DNA from: DATLYH01 sp035575035 | GTDB lineage: Bacteria > Planctomycetota > Planctomycetia > Gemmatales > Gemmataceae | NCBI GenBank assembly: GCA_035575035.1 | Contig: DATLYH010000371.1 | Coordinates: 1 to 24,516, forward strand | Reading direction: 5' to 3' | DNA: 24,516 nt | Shown: piece by piece, positions 1 to 7,963 of the stretch | How positions within the stretch are numbered: position 1 is the stretch's first letter | How the letters are laid out: each line of letters opens with the position of its first letter | Notes under the pieces: model-generated | What the model saw: the letters and a program-made list of their open reading frames with translations, nothing else | Databases searched by the model: none | What the model was told of the DNA's origin: nothing | Made by a program: the position numbers and the translations under genes

Positions 1-500
1 ATCGGCTCCGCGAGAAGCCATTCGACCACCACATCGGCGTCCGTGGCCCCGATCTGCCGAGCGATTTCATCGGCTTCGAGCCAGTCCTCCGGGTCGGCTG
101 GGGCCAGCCGCGCGAGTTTACCTTTGCCGCCCTGGGCGTCTGTCAGAATGTGCCAGCGGGCGGTCCCATCGGGCCGGACCGCGAAGATGGCCAGCGGCGT
201 CTCCGGCTCCACGACCGTCAGCGCTTCGCGAACCGATAGCTGCCGCGTGAGGATCTGCAATCCCAGGCTTTCCGCCGCCTGAGTGACTCGCCGGCGTGAG
301 GCCCGCGGCACGGTGGGCGCTATATCCCTCTCAGCCTGACGGAGCGCCTGAGCGGCCTTGGTCGGGTCGAAGAGCAAGCCGGCCGCCTCGGTCAATCGCT
401 TGAGCACCGCCAGGCTTTCCGACAGGAAGACGGAAGGCGCTGAGCGCGTATCCTCGCCGTCCAGAATCGCCCCGTCGCTTTGGGAATGCATCTCAGTCAT
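1..500 (-). CDS. 5' part of an unrecognised protein, cut by the window edge
   Basis: An open frame of 166 codons without a stop runs from ATG at 500 to the left edge. It begins MTEMHSQSDG and has the high-GC codon use of the other genes. The visible part is soluble and mostly helical in appearance: a charged helix-rich stretch (about residues 25-75), then a segment with alternating hydrophobic residues around 'TPLAIFAVRPDGTARW' (about 100-120), and an acidic stretch ending with 'VVVEWLLAEP'. No signal peptide, membrane segment or catalytic motif is visible. A second in-frame ATG lies three codons in, and the Shine-Dalgarno is weak. It could be an N-terminal accessory domain of a larger transporter or regulator, but that is a guess; the family is not recognised. 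The opposite strand in this stretch has only short open frames. Confidence 0.6.
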   Translation of the reverse strand, partial: MTEMHSQSDGAILDGEDTRSAPSVFLSESLAVLKRLTEAAGLLFDPTKAAQALRQAERDIAPTVPRASRRRVTQAAESLGLQILTRQLSVREALTVVEPETPLAIFAVRPDGTARWHILTDAQGGKGKLARLAPADPEDWLEADEIARQIGATDADVVVEWLLAEP

Positions 501-931
501 AAGGTCCGTTCATCTCGGTCAGCCTGATTGGGGGTTCCCCAACAGCACCTCGTCGGCGTGATCAGGCTAGTGGATCGTCAGGATCGCTCTCCTCTCTGTC
601 ACGAGAGATTGTAGCGTATTCGTGATAGCACACCAGATAGAACTGCCGCATCATTCAAGACAGCAATGACGACGAGCAACTCGATCGGTGAACGCAGACC
701 GCTGGCTCGGGGTGTGCCAATGGAACATGAGAAACCGAACCTGCGCAGCAGGAGAGACGAGGCAGCGTAAAGCCGCTCGCTCGACTTTTCCTGCGGGGAC
801 AAGTTCTTGCTTGCCCCGGCCCTTCCGATCGATTAAAACAGAAACTGAATACGTGTGAACTTGCTGCCGTACCACTAACCAACCTCCGCCCTCCTTGATC
901 TCTACATTGGTCTATTTCGGAGATTGCAGCA
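501..931. other. Divergent intergenic region, no gene seen
   Basis: This stretch separates the minus-strand partial gene from the plus-strand DUF1549 gene. Open frames here are short or are shadows of the neighbouring gene. It holds the compound inverted repeat at 521-568, listed separately. The last part carries a good ribosome binding site (GGAGA, 919-923) 8 nt before the ATG at 932. No convincing -35/-10 pair was found for either gene. Confidence 0.6.
521..568. repeat. Compound inverted repeat in the leader of the partial gene
   Basis: AGCCTGAT (521-528) is the exact reverse complement of ATCAGGCT (561-568). Nested inside is a second perfect inverted repeat, TTGGGG (528-533) with CCCCAA (537-542) around a 3-nt loop. 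On the minus strand it lies 21 to 68 nt upstream of the ATG at 500, so it would form a structured 5' leader or a dyad operator. No T-run follows on either strand, so it is not a typical intrinsic terminator. Confidence 0.5.
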
Positions 932-3187
932 ATGCGCTTCTGGGTCTGCCTGGCGATCCTTGGCGCAGGGTTCACGGGGTCTGGCCTGCGGGCGCTGGCG
1001 GCCGATGCCGGCGCTCCGGGAAGACCATCGCCCAGGGGCGAGGCTGCCCCCTGGGCCTTCACGCCGCCGCGGAAGGTTCCGCTGCCGGAGGTCAAGAACA
1101 AGGACTGGGTCGCCAATCCGATCGACGCCTTTATCCTGGCCCGGCTGGAAGCTGACGGGTTGACCCCCAGTGCCCGGGCCGACAAGCTGACCCTGCTGCG
1201 GCGGGTAACGTTCGACCTGACCGGTCTGCCCCCCACCCCCGAGGAGCAGGCGGCCTTCCTGGCCGACAACGCACCGGACGCTTATCTCCGGGTGGTTGAC
1301 CGGCTGCTCGCCTCGCCCCGTTATGGCGAGCGCTGGGCGCAACACTGGCTCGACCTGGTCCGTTATGCCGAGACGGACGGCTTCAAGGCGGACGATCTGC
1401 GGCCCAACGCCTACCGCTACCGCGATTACGTGATCCGGGCGTTGAACCAGGACCTGCCCTATGACCGGTTCGTCCGCCAGCAGTTGGCCGGCGACGAGCT
1501 GGAACCGGACAACCCCGAGGCGTTGACAGCTGCCGGCCTGAACCGGCTCTGGCCCGACGAGTACAACGCCGCCAACCTCGAGCAGCGCCGTCAGGAAATC
1601 CTCGATGATGTCACCGAAACCACGGCCCTGGTCTTCCTCGGACTGACGTTCGGTTGCGCCCGCTGCCACGACCACAAGTTTGACCCCATCCTCCAGACCG
1701 ACTACTACCGCCTGCAAGCGTTCTTCGCCCCGCTGCTGCCGAGCGACGATCGGCCGGCCCTCGACCCCGCCCAGGAGCAGGAATACCGCCGCCGCCTGGC
1801 CGCCTGGGAAGAGGCCACCCGGCCGATACGTCAAGAGATGGAAGCGCTGCTGGCCGGCAAGCGGGAGGAGATGGGCAAGTATGCCTTGACCAAGTTCCGT
1901 CCCGAGATCCAGCAGGCGTACCTGACCCCTGAAGAGCAGCGTACCCCGTATCAGAAGCAGATCGCTTACATGGCGGGGCTGCAAGTGCGGCGGGCCGAGC
2001 AGGAAGCGCCCACCAAGATGACGGGGGAGAAAAAGCAGCGCTACCAGGAATTGGAGAAGAAGCTGGCGGCCATGACGCCGGGCCGGCCCGAGCCGCTGCC
2101 GACCTTGATGACCGTGACCGACGTCGGCCGCGAAGCCCCACCGACACATGTGCTCGACGGCGGTGACTGGCGCAAGCCCCGTCAGGAGGTGCAGCCCGGC
2201 TTCCCGGATTTCCTCGGTGGCGGGACGCCCGATACCCGCCTGGACGGCGACCGCCCCAGCACCGGCCGCCGCGCCGCCCTGGCTCGCTGGCTGACCCGGC
2301 CCGACCACCCGCTGACCGCTCGGGTGATCGTCAATCGTCTCTGGCAGCATCACTTCGGCCGGGGCATTGTCGCCACCCCCAACGACTTCGGCAGCCAGGG
2401 CGAACCGCCAACCCATCCCGAATTGCTCGACTGGCTGGCGGTCGAGTTGGTCGAGAATGGTTGGAGTTTGAAGCACCTGCATCGACTAATGGTGACCTCG
2501 TCGGCGTACTGCCAGACTTCCCTGCTGGATCCAAACAATCCCGCCCAGGCCCGCGCTCAGGAGATTGACCCGGGGAACGCGCTGCTCTGGCGGGCACGAC
2601 GGTGGCGGCTGGAAGGGGAGGCAATCCGCGATGCCATGCTGAGCGTCGCCGGCGATCTGAACCTGCGGATGCATGGCCCCAGCGCCCGGCCTCCTCTGCC
2701 CGAGGGGATCAGCAAGTATGCCTGGAAACCCGATCCTCGTCCGGAAGACTACAACCGCCGCTCGGTCTATGTCCTGGTCAAGCGCAACCTGCGCTACCCG
2801 CTGTTCGACACCTTTGACCAGCCCGACTTGCACAACAGCTGCGCCTGCCGGCCGACCACCACCAGCGCCCCGCAGGCCCTGCTGTTGCTCAACGGCGAGT
2901 TCACCCTGGAGCGGGCCCGGCAATGGGCAGCGCGGCTGCTGGCCCGGTTCCCCCGCGATGAGCGCAGCCTGGTCGCTTACGCTTACCAGGCCGCCTGGGG
3001 GCGAGTGCCGAGCGACGACGAGATTCGCCTGGGACTCCGGTTCATCGAGGAGCAGGCCGGGCGGGCGGCCGATGACATGGTGCCCTCGGCCGGGCTGCCC
3101 GAAGGCGTTGACCGGCGCCGGGCGGCCGCCGTGGCCGACTTCTGCCATGCCGTCCTGAATGCGAACGAATTCCTTTATGTGGACTGA
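932..3187 (+). CDS. DUF1549/DUF1553 (PSD1-type) exported planctomycete protein
   Basis: The 751-residue product has a signal peptide (about residues 1-24, hydrophobic core then ALAADAG). DUF1549 follows (about 55-265) with the family signature GCARCHDHKFDPI at 241-253, then a charged coiled-coil-like linker (about 280-385) and DUF1553 (about 430-745, including RVIVNRLWQHHFGRGIV). The CARCH in the signature matches the CxxCH pattern of c-type haem sites; whether haem is bound is unknown. Many relatives have an N-terminal planctomycete cytochrome domain (PSCyt1) with its own CxxCH. Here the mature protein starts directly at the segment that normally follows that domain. GGAGA lies 8 nt before the ATG. 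The stop is 1 nt before the DUF1501 start, which is the usual pairing of these families. The biochemical role is not established; an extracytoplasmic or redox-linked function is inferred. Confidence 0.9.
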   Translation: MRFWVCLAILGAGFTGSGLRALAADAGAPGRPSPRGEAAPWAFTPPRKVPLPEVKNKDWVANPIDAFILARLEADGLTPSARADKLTLLRRVTFDLTGLPPTPEEQAAFLADNAPDAYLRVVDRLLASPRYGERWAQHWLDLVRYAETDGFKADDLRPNAYRYRDYVIRALNQDLPYDRFVRQQLAGDELEPDNPEALTAAGLNRLWPDEYNAANLEQRRQEILDDVTETTALVFLGLTFGCARCHDHKFDPILQTDYYRLQAFFAPLLPSDDRPALDPAQEQEYRRRLAAWEEATRPIRQEMEALLAGKREEMGKYALTKFRPEIQQAYLTPEEQRTPYQKQIAYMAGLQVRRAEQEAPTKMTGEKKQRYQELEKKLAAMTPGRPEPLPTLMTVTDVGREAPPTHVLDGGDWRKPRQEVQPGFPDFLGGGTPDTRLDGDRPSTGRRAALARWLTRPDHPLTARVIVNRLWQHHFGRGIVATPNDFGSQGEPPTHPELLDWLAVELVENGWSLKHLHRLMVTSSAYCQTSLLDPNNPAQARAQEIDPGNALLWRARRWRLEGEAIRDAMLSVAGDLNLRMHGPSARPPLPEGISKYAWKPDPRPEDYNRRSVYVLVKRNLRYPLFDTFDQPDLHNSCACRPTTTSAPQALLLLNGEFTLERARQWAARLLARFPRDERSLVAYAYQAAWGRVPSDDEIRLGLRFIEEQAGRAADDMVPSAGLPEGVDRRRAAAVADFCHAVLNANEFLYVD

Positions 3188-3188
3188 C

Positions 3189-4640
3189 ATGAACAACCCC
3201 CGCCTCTTCCCGCCGGTGCCGCACCACGAGCCTGCCCTGTCCCGCCGCGACTTCCTGGCGCGGGCCGGCGGCGGTTGCGGCCTGTTGGCATTCTTTGCCC
3301 TCCTGGAGCAAGAAGCCGCCCGGGCGGCGTCGGCCGTCGCGCCGGTCGCCAATCCCTTGGCACCCCGGCCGGCCCACTTCAAGCCGACGGCCCGAAGTGT
3401 CATCTGGGTGTTCCTCGACGGTGGGGCCAGCCACATCGACCTGTTCGATCCGAAGCCGGAGCTAAACAAGCTCGACGGCCAACCCCTGCCGTCCACTTTC
3501 AAACGGCCGGTGACGGCGATGGGCCGGACCGCCTACACGCCGTTGCTTGCCTCCCGGCGTACCTTCAAACAACACGGCCAATCGGGCATCTGGGTCAGCG
3601 ACTGGTACCCGGAGATCGCCACCTGTGTCGATGACATCGCGGTGATCCGCAGCTGCCACGCCGACGGATTGAACCATGTCGGCAGCGTCTGCCAGATGAA
3701 CACCGGTAGCGTGCTCGGCGGCCGGCCGTGTCTCGGTTCGTGGGCGCTGTACGGCCTGGGGAGCGTTAACGACAATCTCCCCGGCTATGTGGTGTTGCAG
3801 GATTACCCGGAGGATCCGCCCGGCGGCAGCCGCAACTGGGGCACCGGTTTCATGCCGGCCACTTACCAGGGGACGCGGTTCCGCGACGGCAAGAGCCCCA
3901 TCCTCTACCTGGAGCCGGCCGGCGGCGCGGCGCAGCGGGCCAAGCTCGACTTTCTCCAGGAGTTGAATCGCCGCCACCGTCAGCGCCGCCCCGAGGACGA
4001 TCAGTTGGAGGCCCGCATCGCCGCCTACGAGTTGGCCTACCGAATGCAGGCGGCCGCTCCCGAGGCGGTGGACCTGGCCCAGGAGACCGAAGAGACCCGC
4101 CGGCTCTACGGCCTCGACCGGAAGCAGACCGAGCGGATGGGACGCAATTGCCTCCTGGCCCGGCGGTTGGTGGAGCGCGGCGTCCGCTTCGTGCAGATCT
4201 ACTGCGGCTCGGGGAGCAAGTGGGATGCGCACTCTAACGTCGAGGCCAACCACAGCCGCTACTGCGCCGAGAGCGACAAGCCGATCGCCGGTCTGCTCAA
4301 GGACCTGAAGCGGCGCGGCCTGCTCGACTCGACGCTGGTTGTCTGGGCGGGCGAGTTCGGCCGGACACCGATGAGCGAGAGCGGCAACGGCCGCGACCAC
4401 AACCCGTGGGGCTTCACTGTCTGGCTGGCCGGCGGCGGCATCAAGGGGGGTATCACCTACGGAGCGACCGACGAAATCGGCCTGTACGCCGTCGAGAACC
4501 CCGTCCATGTCCATGACCTGCATGCCACCATCCTGCATTGTCTCGGCCTGGACCACACCAAACTTACGCTGCTGCACAACGGCCGGGACGAACGCCCCAC
4601 CATCAACGGCGGCAAGGTCATCCGCGAGATCCTGGCCTGA
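3189..4640 (+). CDS. DUF1501 family Tat-exported protein (first copy)
   Basis: The product is 483 residues from the ATG at 3189, 1 nt after the upstream stop; in-frame ATGs at 3159 and 3177 lie inside the upstream gene and are less likely. There is no strong Shine-Dalgarno, so translation is probably coupled. A twin-arginine signal is clear (LSRRDFLARAG, then a hydrophobic stretch). DUF1501 belongs to the alkaline phosphatase/sulfatase-like fold: 'VIWVFLDGGASHIDLFDPKPE' near the start of the mature domain corresponds to the metal-site region, and 'VWAGEFGRTPM' with 'GRDHNPWGF' near the end are family hallmarks. Cofactor and substrate are unknown for the family. It works next to its DUF1549/DUF1553 partner, probably outside the cytoplasmic membrane. 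The 89 nt after its stop, before the convergent exporter operon, show no clear terminator. Confidence 0.9.
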   Translation: MNNPRLFPPVPHHEPALSRRDFLARAGGGCGLLAFFALLEQEAARAASAVAPVANPLAPRPAHFKPTARSVIWVFLDGGASHIDLFDPKPELNKLDGQPLPSTFKRPVTAMGRTAYTPLLASRRTFKQHGQSGIWVSDWYPEIATCVDDIAVIRSCHADGLNHVGSVCQMNTGSVLGGRPCLGSWALYGLGSVNDNLPGYVVLQDYPEDPPGGSRNWGTGFMPATYQGTRFRDGKSPILYLEPAGGAAQRAKLDFLQELNRRHRQRRPEDDQLEARIAAYELAYRMQAAAPEAVDLAQETEETRRLYGLDRKQTERMGRNCLLARRLVERGVRFVQIYCGSGSKWDAHSNVEANHSRYCAESDKPIAGLLKDLKRRGLLDSTLVVWAGEFGRTPMSESGNGRDHNPWGFTVWLAGGGIKGGITYGATDEIGLYAVENPVHVHDLHATILHCLGLDHTKLTLLHNGRDERPTINGGKVIREILA

Positions 4641-4729
4641 CAGGCTGGTTTGAGAAATTGCGCAACCGGGACCCCCTCGCGTCCTGCTCCCCTTCGGTCC
4701 TCTCTGTGTCCCTGGGGTTCGTTCTTTAC

Positions 4730-5812
4730 TCAAGGCAACTCGCGGTTGATCATCACTCGAACGCGCTGGCCGATGCGCAGCGGCGGCTGGCCGGAATCGA
4801 GAGCGATCAGGCATTCGACTGTGCGCACATCGTTGAGCGGCGAGGTTTCCTGAAGGACGGCCCGCCGCTGGGTGTACCAGTCGGAGATGCGCATTACCTG
4901 GCCGCGCCAGGTGGCGGCGGAGCCGCCGTCATCCTCGATCAGGGCGGGCTGGCCGACCGCCAGCCGGCCGGCAAATTCCTGTTCCACTTCGGCGCGGATC
5001 AGGCGCGGCCCGTCCGGGCAAAAGAGCACCGCCGCCTTGCCGGGTTGGCCGCCCAGCACGTCCCCTGGCGCGGCCAACACCCGCAGCACCGTCCCCGCAC
5101 TGGGGGCCTTCAAGACGCATTCGTCCAGCGCTTGCCGGGCCTGGGCCAACCGGACCTGCGCCCCGGCCGCCTCCGCCTCGGCCCGTGCCAGCTCCACCGC
5201 CGGGTCGATCGCTTGCAACTCGGTCAGCTTTTGCGCCGCTGCCCGCTCCAGCGCCTCCAACTCCTTCACCTGCTCCTCGGCCGCGGCCACCTCCTCGGCG
5301 GTGATCTGATTGACCTTGTAGAGCTGCTGCTTGCGGGCCAGGACGTGCCGTGCGCCCGTCAGCCGATGCCGGGCCGCCTCGGCCGATTCGCGTTGCTGGG
5401 CCAGCTGGGCCTGGTGCTGTCCGGGCAGCTGCCGCGCCTGGGCCAGTTGCGTCCGGGCCGCGGCCAACGCCGCCTCGGCCTCCGCGACGCGCAGCCGGGC
5501 CGCACGGTCTTCCAGCCGCAGCAAGGGCGCGCCGGCCGGCACGTGGTCGGTTTCGCGGACCAGCACCTCGGCCACGCGGCCCGGCTGTAACGGGGCCAGC
5601 GACGCCACGCCGTGCTCTACATCGACATAACCGAAGCAGACGACACCCCGCCCGCCGGGCTGGTGCGGCGCCGATGCTCGGTCTGGATCGGGGACGGCCC
5701 GGTCCGCGGGAAGGGAATGGTTCAACAAGTAGGCAGGGCCGGCAGCACTGCCAACCAGCAGGACCACGACCGCAAACCAAAGCAGCCGGCGGGAGTGATG
5801 TTTCCAGTTCAT
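4730..5812 (-). CDS. HlyD/DevB-type membrane fusion protein of an ABC exporter
   Basis: The 360-residue periplasmic adaptor begins with one N-terminal membrane anchor (about residues 10-30). The first half of a lipoyl-like domain follows (VASLAPLQPGRVAEVLVRETDHVPAGAPLLRL). A long Ala/Gln/Glu-rich coiled-coil hairpin comes next (about 110-240), then the second lipoyl half beginning LKAPSAGTVLRVLAAPGDVL, and a beta-barrel C-terminus. It is the last gene of the permease-ATPase-adaptor operon. Its ATG overlaps the ATPase stop in an ATGA arrangement (5809-5812), so translation is coupled. Such adaptors bridge an inner-membrane FtsX-type permease to the outer membrane. No outer-membrane channel gene is present here and the substrate is unknown. 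Confidence 0.88.
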   Translation of the reverse strand: MNWKHHSRRLLWFAVVVLLVGSAAGPAYLLNHSLPADRAVPDPDRASAPHQPGGRGVVCFGYVDVEHGVASLAPLQPGRVAEVLVRETDHVPAGAPLLRLEDRAARLRVAEAEAALAAARTQLAQARQLPGQHQAQLAQQRESAEAARHRLTGARHVLARKQQLYKVNQITAEEVAAAEEQVKELEALERAAAQKLTELQAIDPAVELARAEAEAAGAQVRLAQARQALDECVLKAPSAGTVLRVLAAPGDVLGGQPGKAAVLFCPDGPRLIRAEVEQEFAGRLAVGQPALIEDDGGSAATWRGQVMRISDWYTQRRAVLQETSPLNDVRTVECLIALDSGQPPLRIGQRVRVMINRELP

Positions 5813-6534
5813 GAGGCACTCAGCAAAGGAGCTTGATCCGTCGAACGCGATGTTACCAGGCAGCCGTCTTCAAGGTGGAAGACCTGATCGGCGTAAGGGA
5901 CAACCCGGGCGTCGTGCGACACCATCAGGACGGTGGCCCCGCGGTCGTGGGCGGCGCAGCGGAGCAGCTCGACCACCTGTTCGCCGTGGGCCCAATCCAG
6001 GGCACTGGTCGGCTCGTCAGCGAAGAGGAGCACCGGGTCCTTGACCAGCGCCCGGCCGACGGCCACGCGCTGCTTTTCGCCGCCGGAGAGTTGATTGGGG
6101 TAGAGGTGCCGCTTCTTGCCCAGCCCCAGCAGGCTCATCATCGCGGCCGCCCTGGGTCGGGCTTGCCGGGCCGACATCCCCTCGCCCCAGCGGAGCACGA
6201 TCTCCAGCTGCTGTTGCGCCGTCAGCGCGGGGAACAGGTTGTATCCCTGGAAAATGAAGCCGCAATGCCGCAGCCGGAACCGCTCGCGCTCGACATCGGA
6301 GAGCTGCCAGAGGTCCTCGCCCAGGGCGATCACCTGCCCGCTGTTGGGCCGCAACAAGCCGGAGAGCACCGCCAACAGTGTGGACTTGCCGCTGCCCGAT
6401 GGGCCCATCAGTACCGTCACCTGCCCGGCGAACAGGTCAAGCGAGACATCGCGCAGAGCGACCGCCGCGGTTTCGCCTTCGCCGAAGGAGCGGGTCAGAT
6501 GGCGGGCCTGGAGGATCGGGTTGTCGTTGACCAT
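5809..6534 (-). CDS. ABC transporter ATP-binding protein (LolD/MacB/DevA type)
   Basis: The 241-residue ATPase has every nucleotide-binding motif: Walker A GPSGSGKST (residues 44-52), Q-loop in FIFQGYNLFPALTA, signature LSGGEKQR, Walker B VLLFADEP and the H-loop in VSHD. Its length and its neighbours fit ATPases that power FtsX/MacB-fold permeases rather than classical transport cycles. It lies 14 nt downstream of the permease stop and overlaps the adaptor start by 4 nt (ATGA). It most likely drives export or extraction of a lipid, glycolipid, peptide or small molecule. The substrate cannot be told from sequence. Confidence 0.93.
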   Translation of the reverse strand: MVNDNPILQARHLTRSFGEGETAAVALRDVSLDLFAGQVTVLMGPSGSGKSTLLAVLSGLLRPNSGQVIALGEDLWQLSDVERERFRLRHCGFIFQGYNLFPALTAQQQLEIVLRWGEGMSARQARPRAAAMMSLLGLGKKRHLYPNQLSGGEKQRVAVGRALVKDPVLLFADEPTSALDWAHGEQVVELLRCAAHDRGATVLMVSHDARVVPYADQVFHLEDGCLVTSRSTDQAPLLSAS

Positions 6535-6548
6535 TACGGAAACCTACC

Positions 6549-7667
6549 TCAGCGCAAGAGATCGACCGGCTCCATCCGGCGGAGCGATCGCAGGGAGATC
6601 AGCCCGGAGCAAACGGCCATTGCCAGGGTCAGCGCCGCGGCCGCCGCCAGAATCCAGCCCGGCAGCAGCACGTGGACACCCAGTCGGCCGAGCAGTTCCG
6701 CCATGCCGAAGGCGGCAGGGAGGGCCAGCAGCACGCCCGCGCCGCCGACCCAGAACGCCTGGGCCAGGACCGCCCCCGCGATACGTCGCCGCGGCACCCC
6801 CAGCGCCCGCAGCACGGCGTATTCGCGCCGTGAGGCCATCGTGGCGGCGTAAAGCGTCTGGCTGGTGATGACCGCGCCGACGATCAGTCCCAGCACCACG
6901 GTCCAGCCGCCCGCGATGCCGGCCTTGGTCCTCAGCAGCCAGTGCAGGCGGGTCCGCGTGGAGAACTCGCCGCTGGTAAACGCGGCCACGTCGTAGTCGG
7001 CCCGCAGGCGCTCGGCCAGCGCCGCCGCCTCATCCGCCGAGCGGCAGCGGGCCAGCACATAGACCGTCTGATGCCCGGGCAGCCCTTCGCACAGCAGCCG
7101 GGCCGTCCGCAGCGAGCAGAATAGATACGGCGCCGCCAGACTTTTCAATCCCTGGACCACACCGACCAGCCGGACGCGATGGCCGAACACCTCGGCCACA
7201 TCGCCAACGCCACTCAGGCCGAGCCGCCCCAATTCCGACTCGTCCACCACAATGGCCCCCGGCTCGGCCAGCCGCTCGCGCAGCGCCGGCGTCAGTTGCC
7301 GGACCGCCCCAAGCGCGTCGTCGTCCAGCCGCGTGCCGATGACGGTGCACAGCTCGGAGCCGCCGTCCGGCTTCCGCAGCACTGCGAACGCTTGCAGGTA
7401 GGCTTCCGAGCGGGTCACTTCCGGCTCCATGGCCACGCGGTTGACCCACCGCTCCGAAATGGGCCGCCCCAGCTCCAGGCTGCCGGCCGTGGGATGGCCC
7501 ACCCAGACGTCGGCGCCGGCGTGGTCGATCGGCGTCGAGGTCAGCGAGAAGAGTCCGAGCAACAGGCCGCTCTGGAGCATGATCAACAGCCCGCTGAAGG
7601 CGACGGCCAGGACGCCGGGGAGGAAGCGGTTCCGGTCGTGCCAGAGGGTGGCCAGCGAATAGACCAT
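6549..7667 (-). CDS. FtsX/DevC-type ABC transporter permease
   Basis: The product is about 372 residues from the ATG at 7667. The frame stays open to a TTG at 7718, but no ribosome site precedes that codon, whereas AGGA lies about 11 nt before 7667 and the resulting N-terminus fits DevC proteins. The layout is typical: a first membrane helix at about residues 17-40, a large extracytoplasmic domain (about 45-215), then three C-terminal helices, with 'MASRREYAVLRALGVPRRRI' between the second and third as in the FtsX family. It ends MEPVDLLR, a usual ending for this family. It is the first gene of the operon; the AT-rich patch near 7830-7853, about 165-185 nt upstream, is the best promoter candidate. 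Confidence 0.87.
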   Translation of the reverse strand: MVYSLATLWHDRNRFLPGVLAVAFSGLLIMLQSGLLLGLFSLTSTPIDHAGADVWVGHPTAGSLELGRPISERWVNRVAMEPEVTRSEAYLQAFAVLRKPDGGSELCTVIGTRLDDDALGAVRQLTPALRERLAEPGAIVVDESELGRLGLSGVGDVAEVFGHRVRLVGVVQGLKSLAAPYLFCSLRTARLLCEGLPGHQTVYVLARCRSADEAAALAERLRADYDVAAFTSGEFSTRTRLHWLLRTKAGIAGGWTVVLGLIVGAVITSQTLYAATMASRREYAVLRALGVPRRRIAGAVLAQAFWVGGAGVLLALPAAFGMAELLGRLGVHVLLPGWILAAAAALTLAMAVCSGLISLRSLRRMEPVDLLR

Positions 7668-7829
7668 CAGCCCGGTCCTGCATACGAACAAGGCGGCCTG
7701 CACCGCGCGGATCACCAAAGGGAGGCGGACCGGGGTGTGACGGTGGGAGCCCGAAGGCCAGTAGATCTCTTCCGTGGAAAGGTGGTTAGTATCCGTACCG
7801 GCATGTCGTCAGGACCAGTCCTTCGCCTC

Positions 7830-7853
7830 TATAATCATTCTTATCATATGATA
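7830..7853. promoter_or_regulatory. AT-rich promoter-like patch with opposed -10 boxes and a 12-bp palindrome
   Basis: In the 296-bp gap between psuG and the exporter permease, TATAAT (7830-7835, plus strand) is a perfect -10 box. TATCATATGATA (7842-7853) is a perfect palindrome that also gives a TATGAT -10-like box on the minus strand (7843-7848). The rest of the gap is GC-rich and carries no gene. The minus-strand box would drive the exporter operon with a leader of about 170 nt. The plus-strand box would fire toward the terminator at 7863-7896. No good -35 was found for either, so promoter status is inferred. Confidence 0.4.
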
Positions 7854-7862
7854 TGAAACGCC

Positions 7863-7896
7863 GGCGCGAAAAAGATGATTTTCGCGCCATTTTTTT
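7863..7896 (+). terminator. Strong intrinsic terminator, plus-strand orientation
   Basis: A perfect 10-bp stem, GGCGCGAAAA (7863-7872) with TTTTCGCGCC (7879-7888), encloses a 6-nt loop (AGATGA) and is followed by A and seven Ts (7890-7896). A second small hairpin, GGGGC (7899-7903) with GCCCC (7913-7917), ends in four Ts. The T-run follows only on the plus strand, yet both flanking genes are on the minus strand, so no known gene ends here. Confidence 0.7.
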
Positions 7897-7963
7897 CTGG
7901 GGCAGCCTCGCCGCCCCTTTTCACATCCCCACCTGGAAAGAATCGGCCCGCGTCGCCGCAGCG

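Noticed and set aside
902..2482. Long minus-strand open frame (526 codons) opposite the DUF1549 gene
   Set aside because: It is a complement shadow of a clear family member in high-GC DNA; its translation is low-complexity and Gly/Val/Arg-rich with no motif.
3462..4814. Minus-strand open frame of 450 codons opposite the first DUF1501 gene
   Set aside because: Shadow of a gene with Tat signal and family hallmarks; no ribosome site or recognisable domain.
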